From contig NZ_PGEN01000001.1 of assembly GCF_002797435.1 (NCBI RefSeq), positions 806,001 to 870,000 of the forward strand: a stretch of DNA of 64,000 bases, in the 5' to 3' direction. The notes beneath the pieces were generated by a model. It was not told the origin of the DNA, ran no database searches, and was given only the letters and a program-made list of their open reading frames with translations. Positions 8,625 to 25,318 of this stretch are shown one piece after another. Source of the DNA: Sphingomonas koreensis (GTDB taxonomy: Bacteria; Pseudomonadota; Alphaproteobacteria; Sphingomonadales; Sphingomonadaceae). Every line of letters starts with the position of its first letter. Position 1 is the first letter of the stretch. The translations under genes were made by a program, and so were the position numbers.

Positions 8625-9695
8625 CTAGCCCATGACCCGGCGCTCGAGTTCCTCACGCGATGACACACCGATCCGGCGATAGATGCGGCGGCGATAGTCG
8701 TGGAGCGTATGCGCACCGATCCCAAGGTCGCGCATGATCTCCCCGGGTCCGCGCGCCATCACCAGATGCCGGGCGACCTCGCGCTCGCGTGGCGAGAGAT
8801 CCAGTCCGGCGAGGCGGCTCAACACCTTCAACCCCAGCGGAATCTGGCGTTCGATCAATGCATAGCAGCACTGGGATTCCGCAGAGCTGCGATCGCCGCC
8901 CGCTCCGGCAAGCGGTCCGACCGGGTAAAACCGGATCATCATGCGTCCATAGGGTGTGGTGCGTGCAACCGCAGGCTCGCGGCCCGCGCGTCGGATCAGC
9001 GGCGCGAAGAAATCGGGCGAGGCGTCCTCGATCGCGCAACGCCGGAACTTCTGATCGAACTGGACGCCCAGCAACGCGCGCAGCATCGCCTCATAGCCAC
9101 TGCTCGCCTCGATCAGATGACCGTCGCAGTCCAGCGTCAGGACGGCCCGCTCGCTGCTGTCGGCATAGTCCACGGGCGGATCGAGACGATCGGCCGCGAG
9201 CGCATGTGCGAACGCCGGAACGACCGCGATCAGCATGTCGATCTCGCGGCGCGAATACTCGCATCCGCCCGGTTCGCGCGTGGCGAGCACGACGCCGCGC
9301 ACTTCCTGCCCGTCGCGTACGAAGACGTCGAAGCCGTGACCAATGCCATAGGGGCGGCAACATTCGTTGTAGAAGAGCGACGCACGGAACTCGGGCATGC
9401 GCGTGGTTTCAGCCGCCGCACCGAACGGCTGCCCTCGCCGCACGAGGCTGGAGAAACCCGGAACCCTCATATCGTCGCAGGCGAGCAGTGCGGCGTTCAC
9501 TTCCAGCGCTGCGGGAATGATCCAGGGCAGATGGAAGTCGGCCGGTCGGCCGAACTGGTCGATCCAGACGAACATGCAGAAGTGGCCGGGCACCAGTTCG
9601 GCCAATGCCTTGAGCATTTCCGGAATGACCGCGCGGCTGGGCAGGCCAAGCCGGGCCAGCTGCGAAAGATGGGCAAGCGCGGCGTGATTACGCAC
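8625..9695 (-). CDS. LuxR-type helix-turn-helix transcriptional regulator
   Basis: Predicted DNA-binding regulator of 356 residues. The C-terminal 60 residues form a LuxR/FixJ-type HTH (LDLSPREREVARHLVMARGP then LGIGAHTLHDYRRRIYRRIG). The long N-terminal part, about 290 residues, has no domain I can name; it has GAF/PAS-like alternation (LVPGHFCMFVWIDQFGRPAD; RGVVLATREPGGCEYSRREI). GTG at 9695 is chosen because AGGAGG lies 6 nt upstream; an ATG at 9767 has no such site. It faces the alpha/beta hydrolase end to end. Target genes are not identifiable from sequence. Confidence 0.8.
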   Translation of the reverse strand: MRNHAALAHLSQLARLGLPSRAVIPEMLKALAELVPGHFCMFVWIDQFGRPADFHLPWIIPAALEVNAALLACDDMRVPGFSSLVRRGQPFGAAAETTRMPEFRASLFYNECCRPYGIGHGFDVFVRDGQEVRGVVLATREPGGCEYSRREIDMLIAVVPAFAHALAADRLDPPVDYADSSERAVLTLDCDGHLIEASSGYEAMLRALLGVQFDQKFRRCAIEDASPDFFAPLIRRAGREPAVARTTPYGRMMIRFYPVGPLAGAGGDRSSAESQCCYALIERQIPLGLKVLSRLAGLDLSPREREVARHLVMARGPGEIMRDLGIGAHTLHDYRRRIYRRIGVSSREELERRVMG

Positions 9696-9859
9696 CGGGA
9701 GCCTCCTCACCAGTTTTCCGTATCGAGACCGATCAACCCGCGAGGACGGCGCCGCGCCGGCGGCCAATCCTTCCCCCTATCGGGGGAAGCAATGCCATCG
9801 CGGTGCTGGCTAAGCAAGCGCATCCGGGAAGCCGGAAGAGGCGGACAACGGGGGACACT

Positions 9860-10423
9860 ATGATCGTCATCTTCATCGCGGCGGGAGTTCTCGCCATCGT
9901 CGGCGCAGCGGTTCTCGGCCGGGAGTTCGGCCGGGCTCGCCTGCCGCCGGCCCAGGACGGCCCCGGCGCCTCCAAGCCCGAAGGCTGTGAAAACGCCGTC
10001 AAGGAGTGGGATGATGCGCGGCAAAAGGCGTGCAACGCCAAGCGCGAACAGGATGCCGCGCAGATTCTTGCCACCGATCTTCGCGGGCAGGTGGTGGCTG
10101 CAACCGCCGTGCATGTGGCGCTGGTCATCGCCGCGGTCGCGACCTACGCCGCCGCTGCAGCAGCCATTGCGACGGTGTTCGGGATTCCCGCCGGGATTGT
10201 CCTGACCGGTGTCGCGATCGGTCTCACCGTCGCTGCGGCCGCCGCGTTGCTCGTGCTCGTCGGCCTGACGGCGTCGCTGACCGCAGCGGACGACGATCTG
10301 CTTCTGAAGATCAGGAACCGTCAGGACTGGGACAATCGGGTGGCCGACCTTCGAGCCGCCATCAACCGCACATGCCCCGTCGAACGGGCCGAGGCCGCTC
10401 TGGCCCGTCCCGGTCCCTGCTGA
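9860..10423 (+). CDS. hypothetical membrane protein upstream of rpoB
   Basis: Unrecognised protein of 187 residues. A transmembrane helix spans residues 1-20 (MIVIFIAAGVLAIVGAAVLG). A soluble segment carries two cysteines and many charges (CENAVKEWDDARQKACNAKR, about 42-61). A long Ala/Val-rich double-spanning region lies at about 78-145, followed by a short charged tail with two more cysteines. ATG 9860 is preferred to 9803 because GGGGGA lies 4 nt upstream and the protein then begins with the hydrophobic helix. It ends just before the rpoB promoter. No function is proposed. Confidence 0.6.
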   Translation: MIVIFIAAGVLAIVGAAVLGREFGRARLPPAQDGPGASKPEGCENAVKEWDDARQKACNAKREQDAAQILATDLRGQVVAATAVHVALVIAAVATYAAAAAAIATVFGIPAGIVLTGVAIGLTVAAAAALLVLVGLTASLTAADDDLLLKIRNRQDWDNRVADLRAAINRTCPVERAEAALARPGPC

Positions 10424-10453
10424 TCGCGATGCCGGAAAAGTCGGGACGGGCGT

Positions 10454-10482
10454 TTGACAGCGCCCGCCCCGTTTCCTATATC
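10454..10482 (+). promoter_or_regulatory. rpoB promoter, near-consensus sigma-70
   Basis: TTGACA at 10454-10459, a 17-bp spacer, then TATATC at 10477-10482. The predicted transcript starts near 10489 and has a leader of about 197 nt before rpoB. The leader contains a short hairpin, TCTTC/GAAGA at 10581-10595, and no ORF that I would call a gene. Confidence 0.65.
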
Positions 10483-10685
10483 CGCCCCTCATCCGATCGG
10501 TCGGGAAATGATGTGCCGTCGCGCAGCGCATCGAACGAATTGGCCGCCGGGGACCATAGACGCTTGAGAGGCTGAGTTATTCTTCTTTTCGAAGAGGAAG
10601 TTGCTCGGCCCTTTCGGCGTCTGTTCGCGTGCCTGCCCCGGCGGATACCGGGACGATTTTCAGGCTGACGAGGCAAAACATACCC

Positions 10686-14840
<4,155 letters not shown>

Positions 14841-14849
14841 CGGATTGCA

Positions 14850-14876
14850 GGGCAGCGGTTTTCAAGACCGCTGCCC
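14850..14876 (+). promoter_or_regulatory. perfect hairpin between rpoB and rpoC
   Basis: GGGCAGCGGT, a 7-nt loop, then ACCGCTGCCC form a perfect 10-bp stem 9 nt after the rpoB stop and about 44 nt before rpoC. It is followed by CCTTCCCC, not a T-run, so it is not a standard intrinsic terminator. It could be an RNase processing site, a stability element or a weak attenuator. Confidence 0.5.
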
Positions 14877-14920
14877 CTTCCCCGCCCCGACGAATTTGAC
14901 CCTCCAGAGGGACACAGAGA

Positions 14921-19201
<4,281 letters not shown>

Positions 19202-19236
19202 TCGTTCCGTTCAGCGTCCATCGCTGAACCCAACAA

Positions 19237-19275
19237 GCCGCCGTCCGGACCCTCCGGGCGGCGGTTTTGTTTTGT
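19237..19275 (+). terminator. Rho-independent terminator after rpoC
   Basis: CCGCCGTCCGG / CCGGGCGGCGG form an 11-bp stem (one wobble) with a 5-nt loop, followed by TTTTGTTTTG. It closes the rpoBC transcript. Confidence 0.9.
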
Positions 19276-19332
19276 ACCGGCTCCCTGAACCTGGCCCATC
19301 AGACCACGCAATCAGGCCGGGCCAATTCAGTT

Positions 19333-19351
19333 AATGCGACTAGTTTGCATT
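19333..19351. promoter_or_regulatory. Fur-like box upstream of TonB receptor
   Basis: AATGCGACTAGTTTGCATT has 5-bp inverted ends (AATGC/GCATT) around a 9-bp centre and a 7-1-7 layout resembling Fur boxes of alphaproteobacteria. It sits 42 nt upstream of the receptor ATG. Iron control also fits the PepSY partner. The match to a consensus is partial. Confidence 0.45.
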
Positions 19352-19393
19352 ACCTTCCTTTCGCTGTTAGCGGGCGCGGCAAAGGAGATTTCA

Positions 19394-21610
19394 ATGATCC
19401 GTCGTTCCCGTTCGCCGTTGCCTCTCGTTGCGCTCGCCTGGCTGACGCCGGTTACCGCGCATGCCGCGACGACCATGGAAGCGCCGTCCGACGCGGAGAA
19501 GACCGAAGACGAGGGCCAGGTGGTCATCACCGCGGCGCGCACCGTGCTGCCGCCCAACGCGTTGCCGCTGACGATCGACGTGATCGACAAGGAAGCCCTC
19601 GATCAGCAGATCGCGATCTCCGGCTCCGTCACCGATGCGGTGGCGACACTGACCCCCTCCTTCTCCCCCACCCGCCAGAAGCTGTCGGGTTCGGGCGAGA
19701 CGCTGCGCGGCCGCTCGCCGCTCTATGCGATCAACGGCATTCCCCAATCGACGCCGATGCGCGACAGCAGCCGCGACGGCTTCACGATCGACGGCTTTTT
19801 CGTCGACCGGGTCGAACTGATCTATGGTTCCAACGCGCTACAGGGGATCGGCGGCACCGGCGGCATCGTCAATCAGGTGACGGTCGGCGCACCGAAGACC
19901 GAAGGGCTGTCGGGCCGCGTGCTGCTTCAGGGCACCGCCGATGGCGACTTCAGGAGCGACGGCATCGGCTACAAGGCGGCGGGGCTGATCCAGTACAAGG
20001 CAGGGCGTTTCGACGCGACGGTGGGCGCGACCTATGAGAAGCGCGGCGCCTTCTACGATGCCAAAGGACGCCGCATCGGCCTCAACCTGACCCAGGGCGA
20101 AACACAGGATTCGCGCGCGACGTCGCTGTTCGCGCGTTTCGGTTACGAACTGTCGTCGAGCGCACGGCTCGACCTGATCGCCAGCCGCTTCGAGCTGGAT
20201 GGCGATGGCGACTATGTCGCGACGCCGGGCAACCGCACGCTCGGCATCCCGACGACCTCGATCAAGGGAACACCGCCCGGCGTGCCCGCCGCGAACCGCG
20301 TCGAGAGCGTCGCGCTGTCGCTCACCGATCGCGACCTTTGGGGCGGCAACTTCGTCAGTCAGATCTTCTTCAACCGCAGCCACGATACGTTCGGCGGCGA
20401 GGTGGCGCCGATCGCAACCTTCCAGGACCCCGCGATCGCGCCGATCGGCACGCTGTTCGACCAGTCGGAAAATCGCAGCCGCAAGATCGGCGGCAAGCTG
20501 AGCTATGAGCGCGGCCTGCCCGGCTTTGACGACCTCACCCTGACACTCGGCTTCGATGCGCTGTGGGACAGGACCGAGCAGCGGCTGATCGCAACCGACC
20601 GTATCTGGGTGCCGCCCAGCGACTTCCAGAGCCTCGCCCCCTTCGCGCAGGCGAACCTCAAACTGTTCGACGGCGTGCTCCGTCTCGCCGGCGGCGCACG
20701 GTGGGAGAATGTGAAGATCACCATCGACGACTATCGCACGCTTGCCTCGACCACCGCGACCGGCACCCCGCCGAATCCGGCGACATTCGGCGGCGTCGCG
20801 GTCGGCGGCGGCACCCCGAAATTCGACGACGTGCTGGTCAATGGCGGCGTGATCTTTGAGCCGGTCGCGGGCATCCGCGCCTATGCCAGCTACGCCGAGG
20901 GGTTCACCGTTCCCGATATCGGCCGCATCACCCGCGCGGTGAACCGCACCGGGATCGATATGGACAGCTATGTCGACATCTCGCCGGTCATCTCCAACAA
21001 CCGCGAGATCGGGATCGAGGTCAAGCGCGGGCCGCTCGATGCAAGCGCCACCTATTTCTGGTCGTCGAGCGACAAGGGCCAGTTGCTGATCACCCGCCCT
21101 GACCGGATCTTCGACGTCCAGCGGCTGCGCGTCGAGATCCAGGGGCTTGAGGTCGCGCTGGGCATCCAGACGCCGATCGACGGGCTGAGGCTCGGCATCG
21201 GCTACGCCCATCTGATCGGCCGCTACGATGCCGATGCGACCCCCGACGGCGTCGTCGATACCGATCTGGACGGCGTGAACATCTCGCCCGACCGCCTCAA
21301 CCTGTCGGCCAGCTATGCCAGCGGGCCATTCTCGGCGCGCGTCCAGTCGCAATTCTACCTGTCGCGCAGCTTCCACGCCGACACCGGCAAGACCCAGCCC
21401 GATCAGCGCAACAATTTCGGCGGCTACAACGTCACCGACGCCAATGTCCGCTATGATACCGGCATCGGCGCGCTGAGCCTGAGCGTCCAGAACCTGCTCA
21501 ACACTCAATATATCGACTATTCGAGCGACACCCGGCTGCCGACCGACAACCTCGCCTTCTTCGCGGGGCGCGGGCGGACCTTCACGCTCGGCTGGGACTA
21601 TCGTTTCTGA
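19394..21610 (+). CDS. TonB-dependent receptor, siderophore type
   Basis: Outer-membrane receptor of 738 residues from the preferred start. AAGGAGA lies 7 nt before ATG 19394; an in-frame ATG at 19334 lies inside the Fur-like box and is not used here. After a signal peptide (LPLVALAWLTPVTAHA), a TonB-box-like segment VVITAART is followed by the plug (ELIYGSNALQGIGGTGGIVN) and a barrel ending GRTFTLGWDYRF. It lacks an STN domain, so it transports without the FecR relay. The next gene, 2 nt downstream, is a PepSY membrane protein that commonly accompanies ferri-siderophore receptors. Ligand is inferred to be a ferric siderophore. Confidence 0.9.
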   Translation: MIRRSRSPLPLVALAWLTPVTAHAATTMEAPSDAEKTEDEGQVVITAARTVLPPNALPLTIDVIDKEALDQQIAISGSVTDAVATLTPSFSPTRQKLSGSGETLRGRSPLYAINGIPQSTPMRDSSRDGFTIDGFFVDRVELIYGSNALQGIGGTGGIVNQVTVGAPKTEGLSGRVLLQGTADGDFRSDGIGYKAAGLIQYKAGRFDATVGATYEKRGAFYDAKGRRIGLNLTQGETQDSRATSLFARFGYELSSSARLDLIASRFELDGDGDYVATPGNRTLGIPTTSIKGTPPGVPAANRVESVALSLTDRDLWGGNFVSQIFFNRSHDTFGGEVAPIATFQDPAIAPIGTLFDQSENRSRKIGGKLSYERGLPGFDDLTLTLGFDALWDRTEQRLIATDRIWVPPSDFQSLAPFAQANLKLFDGVLRLAGGARWENVKITIDDYRTLASTTATGTPPNPATFGGVAVGGGTPKFDDVLVNGGVIFEPVAGIRAYASYAEGFTVPDIGRITRAVNRTGIDMDSYVDISPVISNNREIGIEVKRGPLDASATYFWSSSDKGQLLITRPDRIFDVQRLRVEIQGLEVALGIQTPIDGLRLGIGYAHLIGRYDADATPDGVVDTDLDGVNISPDRLNLSASYASGPFSARVQSQFYLSRSFHADTGKTQPDQRNNFGGYNVTDANVRYDTGIGALSLSVQNLLNTQYIDYSSDTRLPTDNLAFFAGRGRTFTLGWDYRF

Positions 21611-21612
21611 CG

Positions 21613-22692
21613 ATGAAGTGGATCGACCTTCTCCACCGCTGGACGGGCGGGATCATCGGGCTGGGACTCGGGCTGCTCGGCTTCACCGGCGCGATCCTCG
21701 TCTTCAAGAGCTGGTGGCTGGCCTATCTGCCCGGCGCGGGCGATGCCCAGCGTCAGGACGTCGCATCGCTCGCGGCGCAGGTCGATGCGGCGATGGCGGT
21801 ACCCGGCGGACCGCCCCAGTCGATCCTGTTCGCCACCCACGACTTCGGCCTGACCCGCCTGTCGCGCGGTGAGGGCGCCGGCGCCTATGCCGACCAGTCG
21901 GGCCGGATCGTCACCGAATGGGGCAGCAAATGGGACCGGGTCGAGCTGTGGCTGTTCGACTTCCACCACCACCTGTTCTTCGGCGACGCCGGCGAGACGG
22001 TGGCAGGGATCGCGGCGCTGATCGGCCTGCTGTTCGTCATCACCGGCGCAATCCTCTGGTGGCGGCTGCGCAAGACGTTCACGTTCCGCCTGATCCCAAA
22101 GCGGATGAGCCGCCCGGCGATCGTCACGCATCACCGCGACATCGGCGTGGTGTTCGCGCCGCTCTTGTTTCTCTCCCTCGCCACGGGATCGCTGATGGTG
22201 TTCCGCCCGATCAGCGAGGCGCTGTTCGCACCCGCTACCGGGCTTCGCGCGCCGTTCGAGGCACCCAGAGTCGAAGGTGGCCCGCTCGCGGCGAAGCTCG
22301 ACTGGGCGGCGATGTTCGCGGAGGCCCGCGCCCGATACCCGGACGCGGAGATCCGCCTCGTCTCGCTGCCACGCAAGCCGGGCGGACTGATCCTCATGCG
22401 CCTGCGCCAGCAGCCCGAATGGCTGCCCAATGGCCGCACCTTGCTATGGTTTCGGCCCGAGAACGGCCAGTTGGTCGATACCCGCAACGTGCAGGCGATG
22501 CCGAAGGGCGTGCGCGCCTATAATGCGATCTACCCGATCCACGCCGCGAAGGTCGGCGGCATCCTGTGGAAGCTGGTGATCGCGGCCACCGGCCTCGTCC
22601 TTGCGATGCTGGGCACGCTGGCGGTGTGGACCTTCTGGTTCAAGCGGCCCAAGCCCAGGCCGGTGCGCAAGCCACGCCCCGCAGCCGCCTAG
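21613..22692 (+). CDS. PepSY-associated TM-domain protein
   Basis: Inner-membrane protein of 359 residues. TM helices are visible at about 12-35 (GIIGLGLGLLGFTGAILVF), 132-155 (AGIAALIGLLFVITGAILWW), 180-200 (VVFAPLLFLSLATGSLMVF) and 325-345. A periplasmic PepSY region with the short histidine stretch LFDFHHHLFFG lies near 115-125. Proteins of this family beside TonB receptors are thought to reduce or release iron from siderophores. The gene begins 2 nt after the receptor stop, so it is in the same operon. A bidirectional terminator follows. Confidence 0.85.
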   Translation: MKWIDLLHRWTGGIIGLGLGLLGFTGAILVFKSWWLAYLPGAGDAQRQDVASLAAQVDAAMAVPGGPPQSILFATHDFGLTRLSRGEGAGAYADQSGRIVTEWGSKWDRVELWLFDFHHHLFFGDAGETVAGIAALIGLLFVITGAILWWRLRKTFTFRLIPKRMSRPAIVTHHRDIGVVFAPLLFLSLATGSLMVFRPISEALFAPATGLRAPFEAPRVEGGPLAAKLDWAAMFAEARARYPDAEIRLVSLPRKPGGLILMRLRQQPEWLPNGRTLLWFRPENGQLVDTRNVQAMPKGVRAYNAIYPIHAAKVGGILWKLVIAATGLVLAMLGTLAVWTFWFKRPKPRPVRKPRPAAA

Positions 22693-22697
22693 GAAAA

Positions 22698-22730
22698 CGG
22701 CCGGGCCTTACGGACCCGGCCGCTTTTCTT
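22698..22730. terminator. bidirectional terminator
   Basis: CGGCCGGG, a 9-nt loop, CCCGGCCG, then CTTTTCTT on the plus strand; on the minus strand the same stem is followed by TTTTCC. It separates the convergent PepSY and DUF805 genes. Confidence 0.75.
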
Positions 22731-23284
22731 CAGCCGAATACTTCGTCGGCGTTGGTGCCCTGCCCCTTCGGATCCTCCCCGAAGCGGTTCGGCCCCGCCG
22801 TGCCGGGCGTGCAGTACCAGACCAGCAGCAGGATTGCGCAGGCGAAGCCGCCGAGCAGCATGATCATGCCGAACAGCGCGATGCCCGAGAAGCCGGCGCT
22901 GCCACCGCCCGACATGGCGGTCATGAGGCTTGCCCCCATCAGGACGGCACCGATCAGGATCGGGCCGAGCGGAAGCAGGATCCACCAGCCCGAACGATCC
23001 GTGTCGTGCAGGCGCCGCACACCGACGGCAAGGCTGGGAATGATGGTCGCCAGCGAGAAGATGTTGGACAGCAGGCCGCCCGACATAGCTCCCGAAGCGC
23101 CGACGGACGTGCCGGTCAGATCCGCGTCGCCAGTCGCGCTTCCCCCCAGGCCGAGCATCGAATCGAGGAAGGCCAGCACGAACGACACGATCACGACGAA
23201 CAGCGTGTACATCCAATATTCTTTGCGCCGCGACCGGCCCTTGAAGTCGAAATAGCGCTTAAACGGCAGGATCATCCATTCCAT
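22730..23284 (-). CDS. DUF805 family membrane protein
   Basis: Small inner-membrane protein of 184 residues. It opens with MEWMILPFKRYFDFKGRSRR, followed by KEYWMYTLF, the hallmark of DUF805 (E. coli YhaH-like). Membrane helices lie at about 25-45, 70-90 (ATIIPSLAVGVRRLHD follows), 100-120 and 130-155. VRRLHDTDRSGWW is the conserved RLHD motif between helices. The Gly/Ser-rich inserts at about 46-68 are longer than usual. The biochemical role of the family is unknown. Confidence 0.85.
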   Translation of the reverse strand: MEWMILPFKRYFDFKGRSRRKEYWMYTLFVVIVSFVLAFLDSMLGLGGSATGDADLTGTSVGASGAMSGGLLSNIFSLATIIPSLAVGVRRLHDTDRSGWWILLPLGPILIGAVLMGASLMTAMSGGGSAGFSGIALFGMIMLLGGFACAILLLVWYCTPGTAGPNRFGEDPKGQGTNADEVFG

Positions 23285-23341
23285 CTTCGTTCCCCTTGTT
23301 GCGCGACCCTAACCTCTTCCTCTTCAACCCAAACGACTCGC

Positions 23342-24850
23342 CTAGGATCGTGGCGGTTGGCGACGGTAGCTCAGCGCTTCTGCGACGTGAATACGACCGA
23401 CCGTTTCGCTCTGTGCCAGGTCGGCGATGGTTCGCGCGACACGCAGCACGCGGGTATAGCCGCGCGCGGACATGCGCATCGCCTCCGCCGCCTGCGCGAG
23501 CAGCTTGCGGCCGGGCTCGTCGGGTGTCGCGGCATCGTCGAGCACCGGCCCGTCCGCCTCGGCATTGGTGCGGGTACCGGAGCCGTTGTAGCGCGCAGCC
23601 TGGACCTTGCGCGCCGCCGCGACCCGCGCCGCGACCTCGGCCGATCCTTCGGCAGGCGGCGGCAGCACCAGATCGGCGGCGGTGACCGGCTGCACATCGA
23701 CATGCAGGTCGATCCGGTCGAGCAAGGGCCCCGAGACCTTGGCCTGATAGTCCGCGGCGCATTTCGGCGCACGGGCGCAGGCCAGCGCCGGATCGCCGAG
23801 ATGACCGCAGCGGCACGGGTTCATCGCCGCGACCAGCTGAACGCGCGCCGGGAAGGTGACATGGGCGTTGGCGCGCGCGACGCTGACCGTGCCGCTCTCG
23901 AGCGGCTGGCGCAGCGAATCGAGCACGGCGCGCTGGAATTCCGGCAGCTCGTCGAGAAACAGCACGCCGAGATGCGCCATGCTGACCTCCCCCGGCTTGA
24001 CCTTGAGCCCGCCGCCGGTGAGCGCCGCCATCGACGCGGAGTGATGCGGGCTGCGGAACGGCCGCATCCGCGTGAGCTTGCCGCCCTGAAGCGTCCCGGC
24101 GACGCTTGCGACCATCGAAACCTCAAGTGCCTCACTGGCATCAAGCGGCGGCAGGATGCCCGGCAGGCAGCTGGCCATCAGCGACTTGCCCGCGCCGGGT
24201 GGCCCGACCATCAGCAGATTATGCCCCCCGGCTGCGGCGATCTCTAGCGCGCGCTTGGCGGTTTCCTGTCCCTTGACCTGCCTGAGGTCGGGACCGAGCG
24301 ATGCTTCCTCGGCCTCGCCCGCCTGCGGCGCACCGAGCAGTTGCTGCCCCTTGAAGTGATTGATCAGGCCGATCAGGTCGGGCGCGGCGATCACACCGGT
24401 GGTCCCAGCCCATGCGGCTTCCGGTCCCTGCGCCACCGGACAGACCAGCCCCTTGCCCGTTTCCGCTGCGTGCAGCGCCGCGAGCAGCACGCCAGGCGAC
24501 GGCGCGATCCGTCCGTCGAGACCCAGTTCGCCGACGAAGACATGCTCGCTCAGCGTCTCGGCATCGACCACGCCCATCGCGCCCAGCAGGGCCAGCGCGA
24601 TCGGCAGATCGAAATGCGACCCTTCCTTGGGCAGGTCGGCGGGCGACAAATTGAGGATCACCCGCTTGGGTGGAAGCGCAAGGCCGATCGCCGCCATCGC
24701 CGCGCGCACCCGCTCCCGGCTCTCCGCCACCGCCTTGTCGGGCAATCCCACAACGACGAAATTGGGCAGGCCGGGGACGAGGTTGCACTGCACCTCGACG
24801 GCGCGCGCCTCCAGACCCAGATACGCAACCGTAGAGACGCTCGCGACCAT
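23342..24850 (-). CDS. comM: YifB/ComM-type Mg-chelatase-like AAA+ ATPase
   Basis: Protein of 502 residues with the N-terminal ChlI domain (VEVQCNLVPGLPNFVVVGLP), Walker A GPPGAGKS at 216-223, Walker B GVLFLDE at 295-301 and the C-terminal Mg-chelatase domain (SARGYTRVLRVARTIADLA). In naturally transformable bacteria ComM is a helicase that drives branch migration while donor DNA is integrated. No other competence gene is in the window, so a role in transformation here is inference. It is divergent from the small membrane protein at 24954. Confidence 0.93.
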   Translation of the reverse strand: MVASVSTVAYLGLEARAVEVQCNLVPGLPNFVVVGLPDKAVAESRERVRAAMAAIGLALPPKRVILNLSPADLPKEGSHFDLPIALALLGAMGVVDAETLSEHVFVGELGLDGRIAPSPGVLLAALHAAETGKGLVCPVAQGPEAAWAGTTGVIAAPDLIGLINHFKGQQLLGAPQAGEAEEASLGPDLRQVKGQETAKRALEIAAAGGHNLLMVGPPGAGKSLMASCLPGILPPLDASEALEVSMVASVAGTLQGGKLTRMRPFRSPHHSASMAALTGGGLKVKPGEVSMAHLGVLFLDELPEFQRAVLDSLRQPLESGTVSVARANAHVTFPARVQLVAAMNPCRCGHLGDPALACARAPKCAADYQAKVSGPLLDRIDLHVDVQPVTAADLVLPPPAEGSAEVAARVAAARKVQAARYNGSGTRTNAEADGPVLDDAATPDEPGRKLLAQAAEAMRMSARGYTRVLRVARTIADLAQSETVGRIHVAEALSYRRQPPRS

Positions 24851-24953
24851 ATGCCCCCCATTTGTTCATCCGTTGTAACGGGTTTTCCGCGGCAGGAAAC
24901 GGTTCATCGCGTTCGCGTCTTGCATCGACAACACACGTCCCCACCTCCTGGCC

Positions 24954-25238
24954 ATGCGCCGCAAACCGCATCCGATCGTGCGAATCAGCCTGCTGGTGAC
25001 GGGAATCCTGTTGTTCTGCGTCGTCGCGCCGCTCGCCTCGCCGATTCCCGGTCCCGGAGGCACGCTGATCGCGGCGGCCGGCATCATCCTGATTCTGCGC
25101 AATTCGCCCTGGGCGCGACACCGGTTCGTGCGCCTGAAGGCCCGCTGGCCGCGTGTCGGCGCCTTTGTCGATCGCATCCTGATCCGCGCCAGCGCCAAAA
25201 GACGGCGGAAACGCGCGAAAGAGCTGGCTGCGAATTGA
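24954..25238 (+). CDS. small membrane protein with PGPGG motif
   Basis: Hypothetical 94-residue protein upstream of rpmH. Two hydrophobic helices (about 10-28 and 37-49) flank IPGPGGT, which recalls PGPGW-type small membrane proteins. The tail is strongly basic (RASAKRRRKRAKELAAN). An AGGTGGGG-like site lies on the other strand only; on this strand the ATG is preceded by CCACCTCCTGGCC, with no clear Shine-Dalgarno. Function unknown. It may be the first gene of the rpmH region, or separate from it if the hairpin at 25276 terminates transcription. Confidence 0.6.
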   Translation: MRRKPHPIVRISLLVTGILLFCVVAPLASPIPGPGGTLIAAAGIILILRNSPWARHRFVRLKARWPRVGAFVDRILIRASAKRRRKRAKELAAN

Positions 25239-25275
25239 CTTCCCGATCAGCTTTGGCTAACGGCGCTCCTCACAT

Positions 25276-25300
25276 GGTCGCCTCTGTGGCGGCCCTTTTA
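25276..25300 (+). terminator. hairpin plus short T-run before rpmH
   Basis: GGTCGCC, loop TCTGT, GGCGGCC (one G-T wobble), then CTTTTA. It could terminate the upstream gene. If transcription starts at the possible promoter TTGACT at 25235-25240, it could instead act as an attenuator in the rpmH leader. Confidence 0.5.
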
Positions 25301-25318
25301 GTTTCTAGATTTCAGGGA

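Noticed and set aside
25235..25263. Promoter TTGACT-N17-TAACGG for rpmH
   Set aside because: The -35 is good but the -10 matches poorly, so it is mentioned only as a possibility and not listed as a feature.
24341..25318. Possible long N-terminal extension of rnpA over comM and the 24954 gene
   Set aside because: The frame is open only because of high GC. The translation shows no conserved domain and runs antisense to comM.
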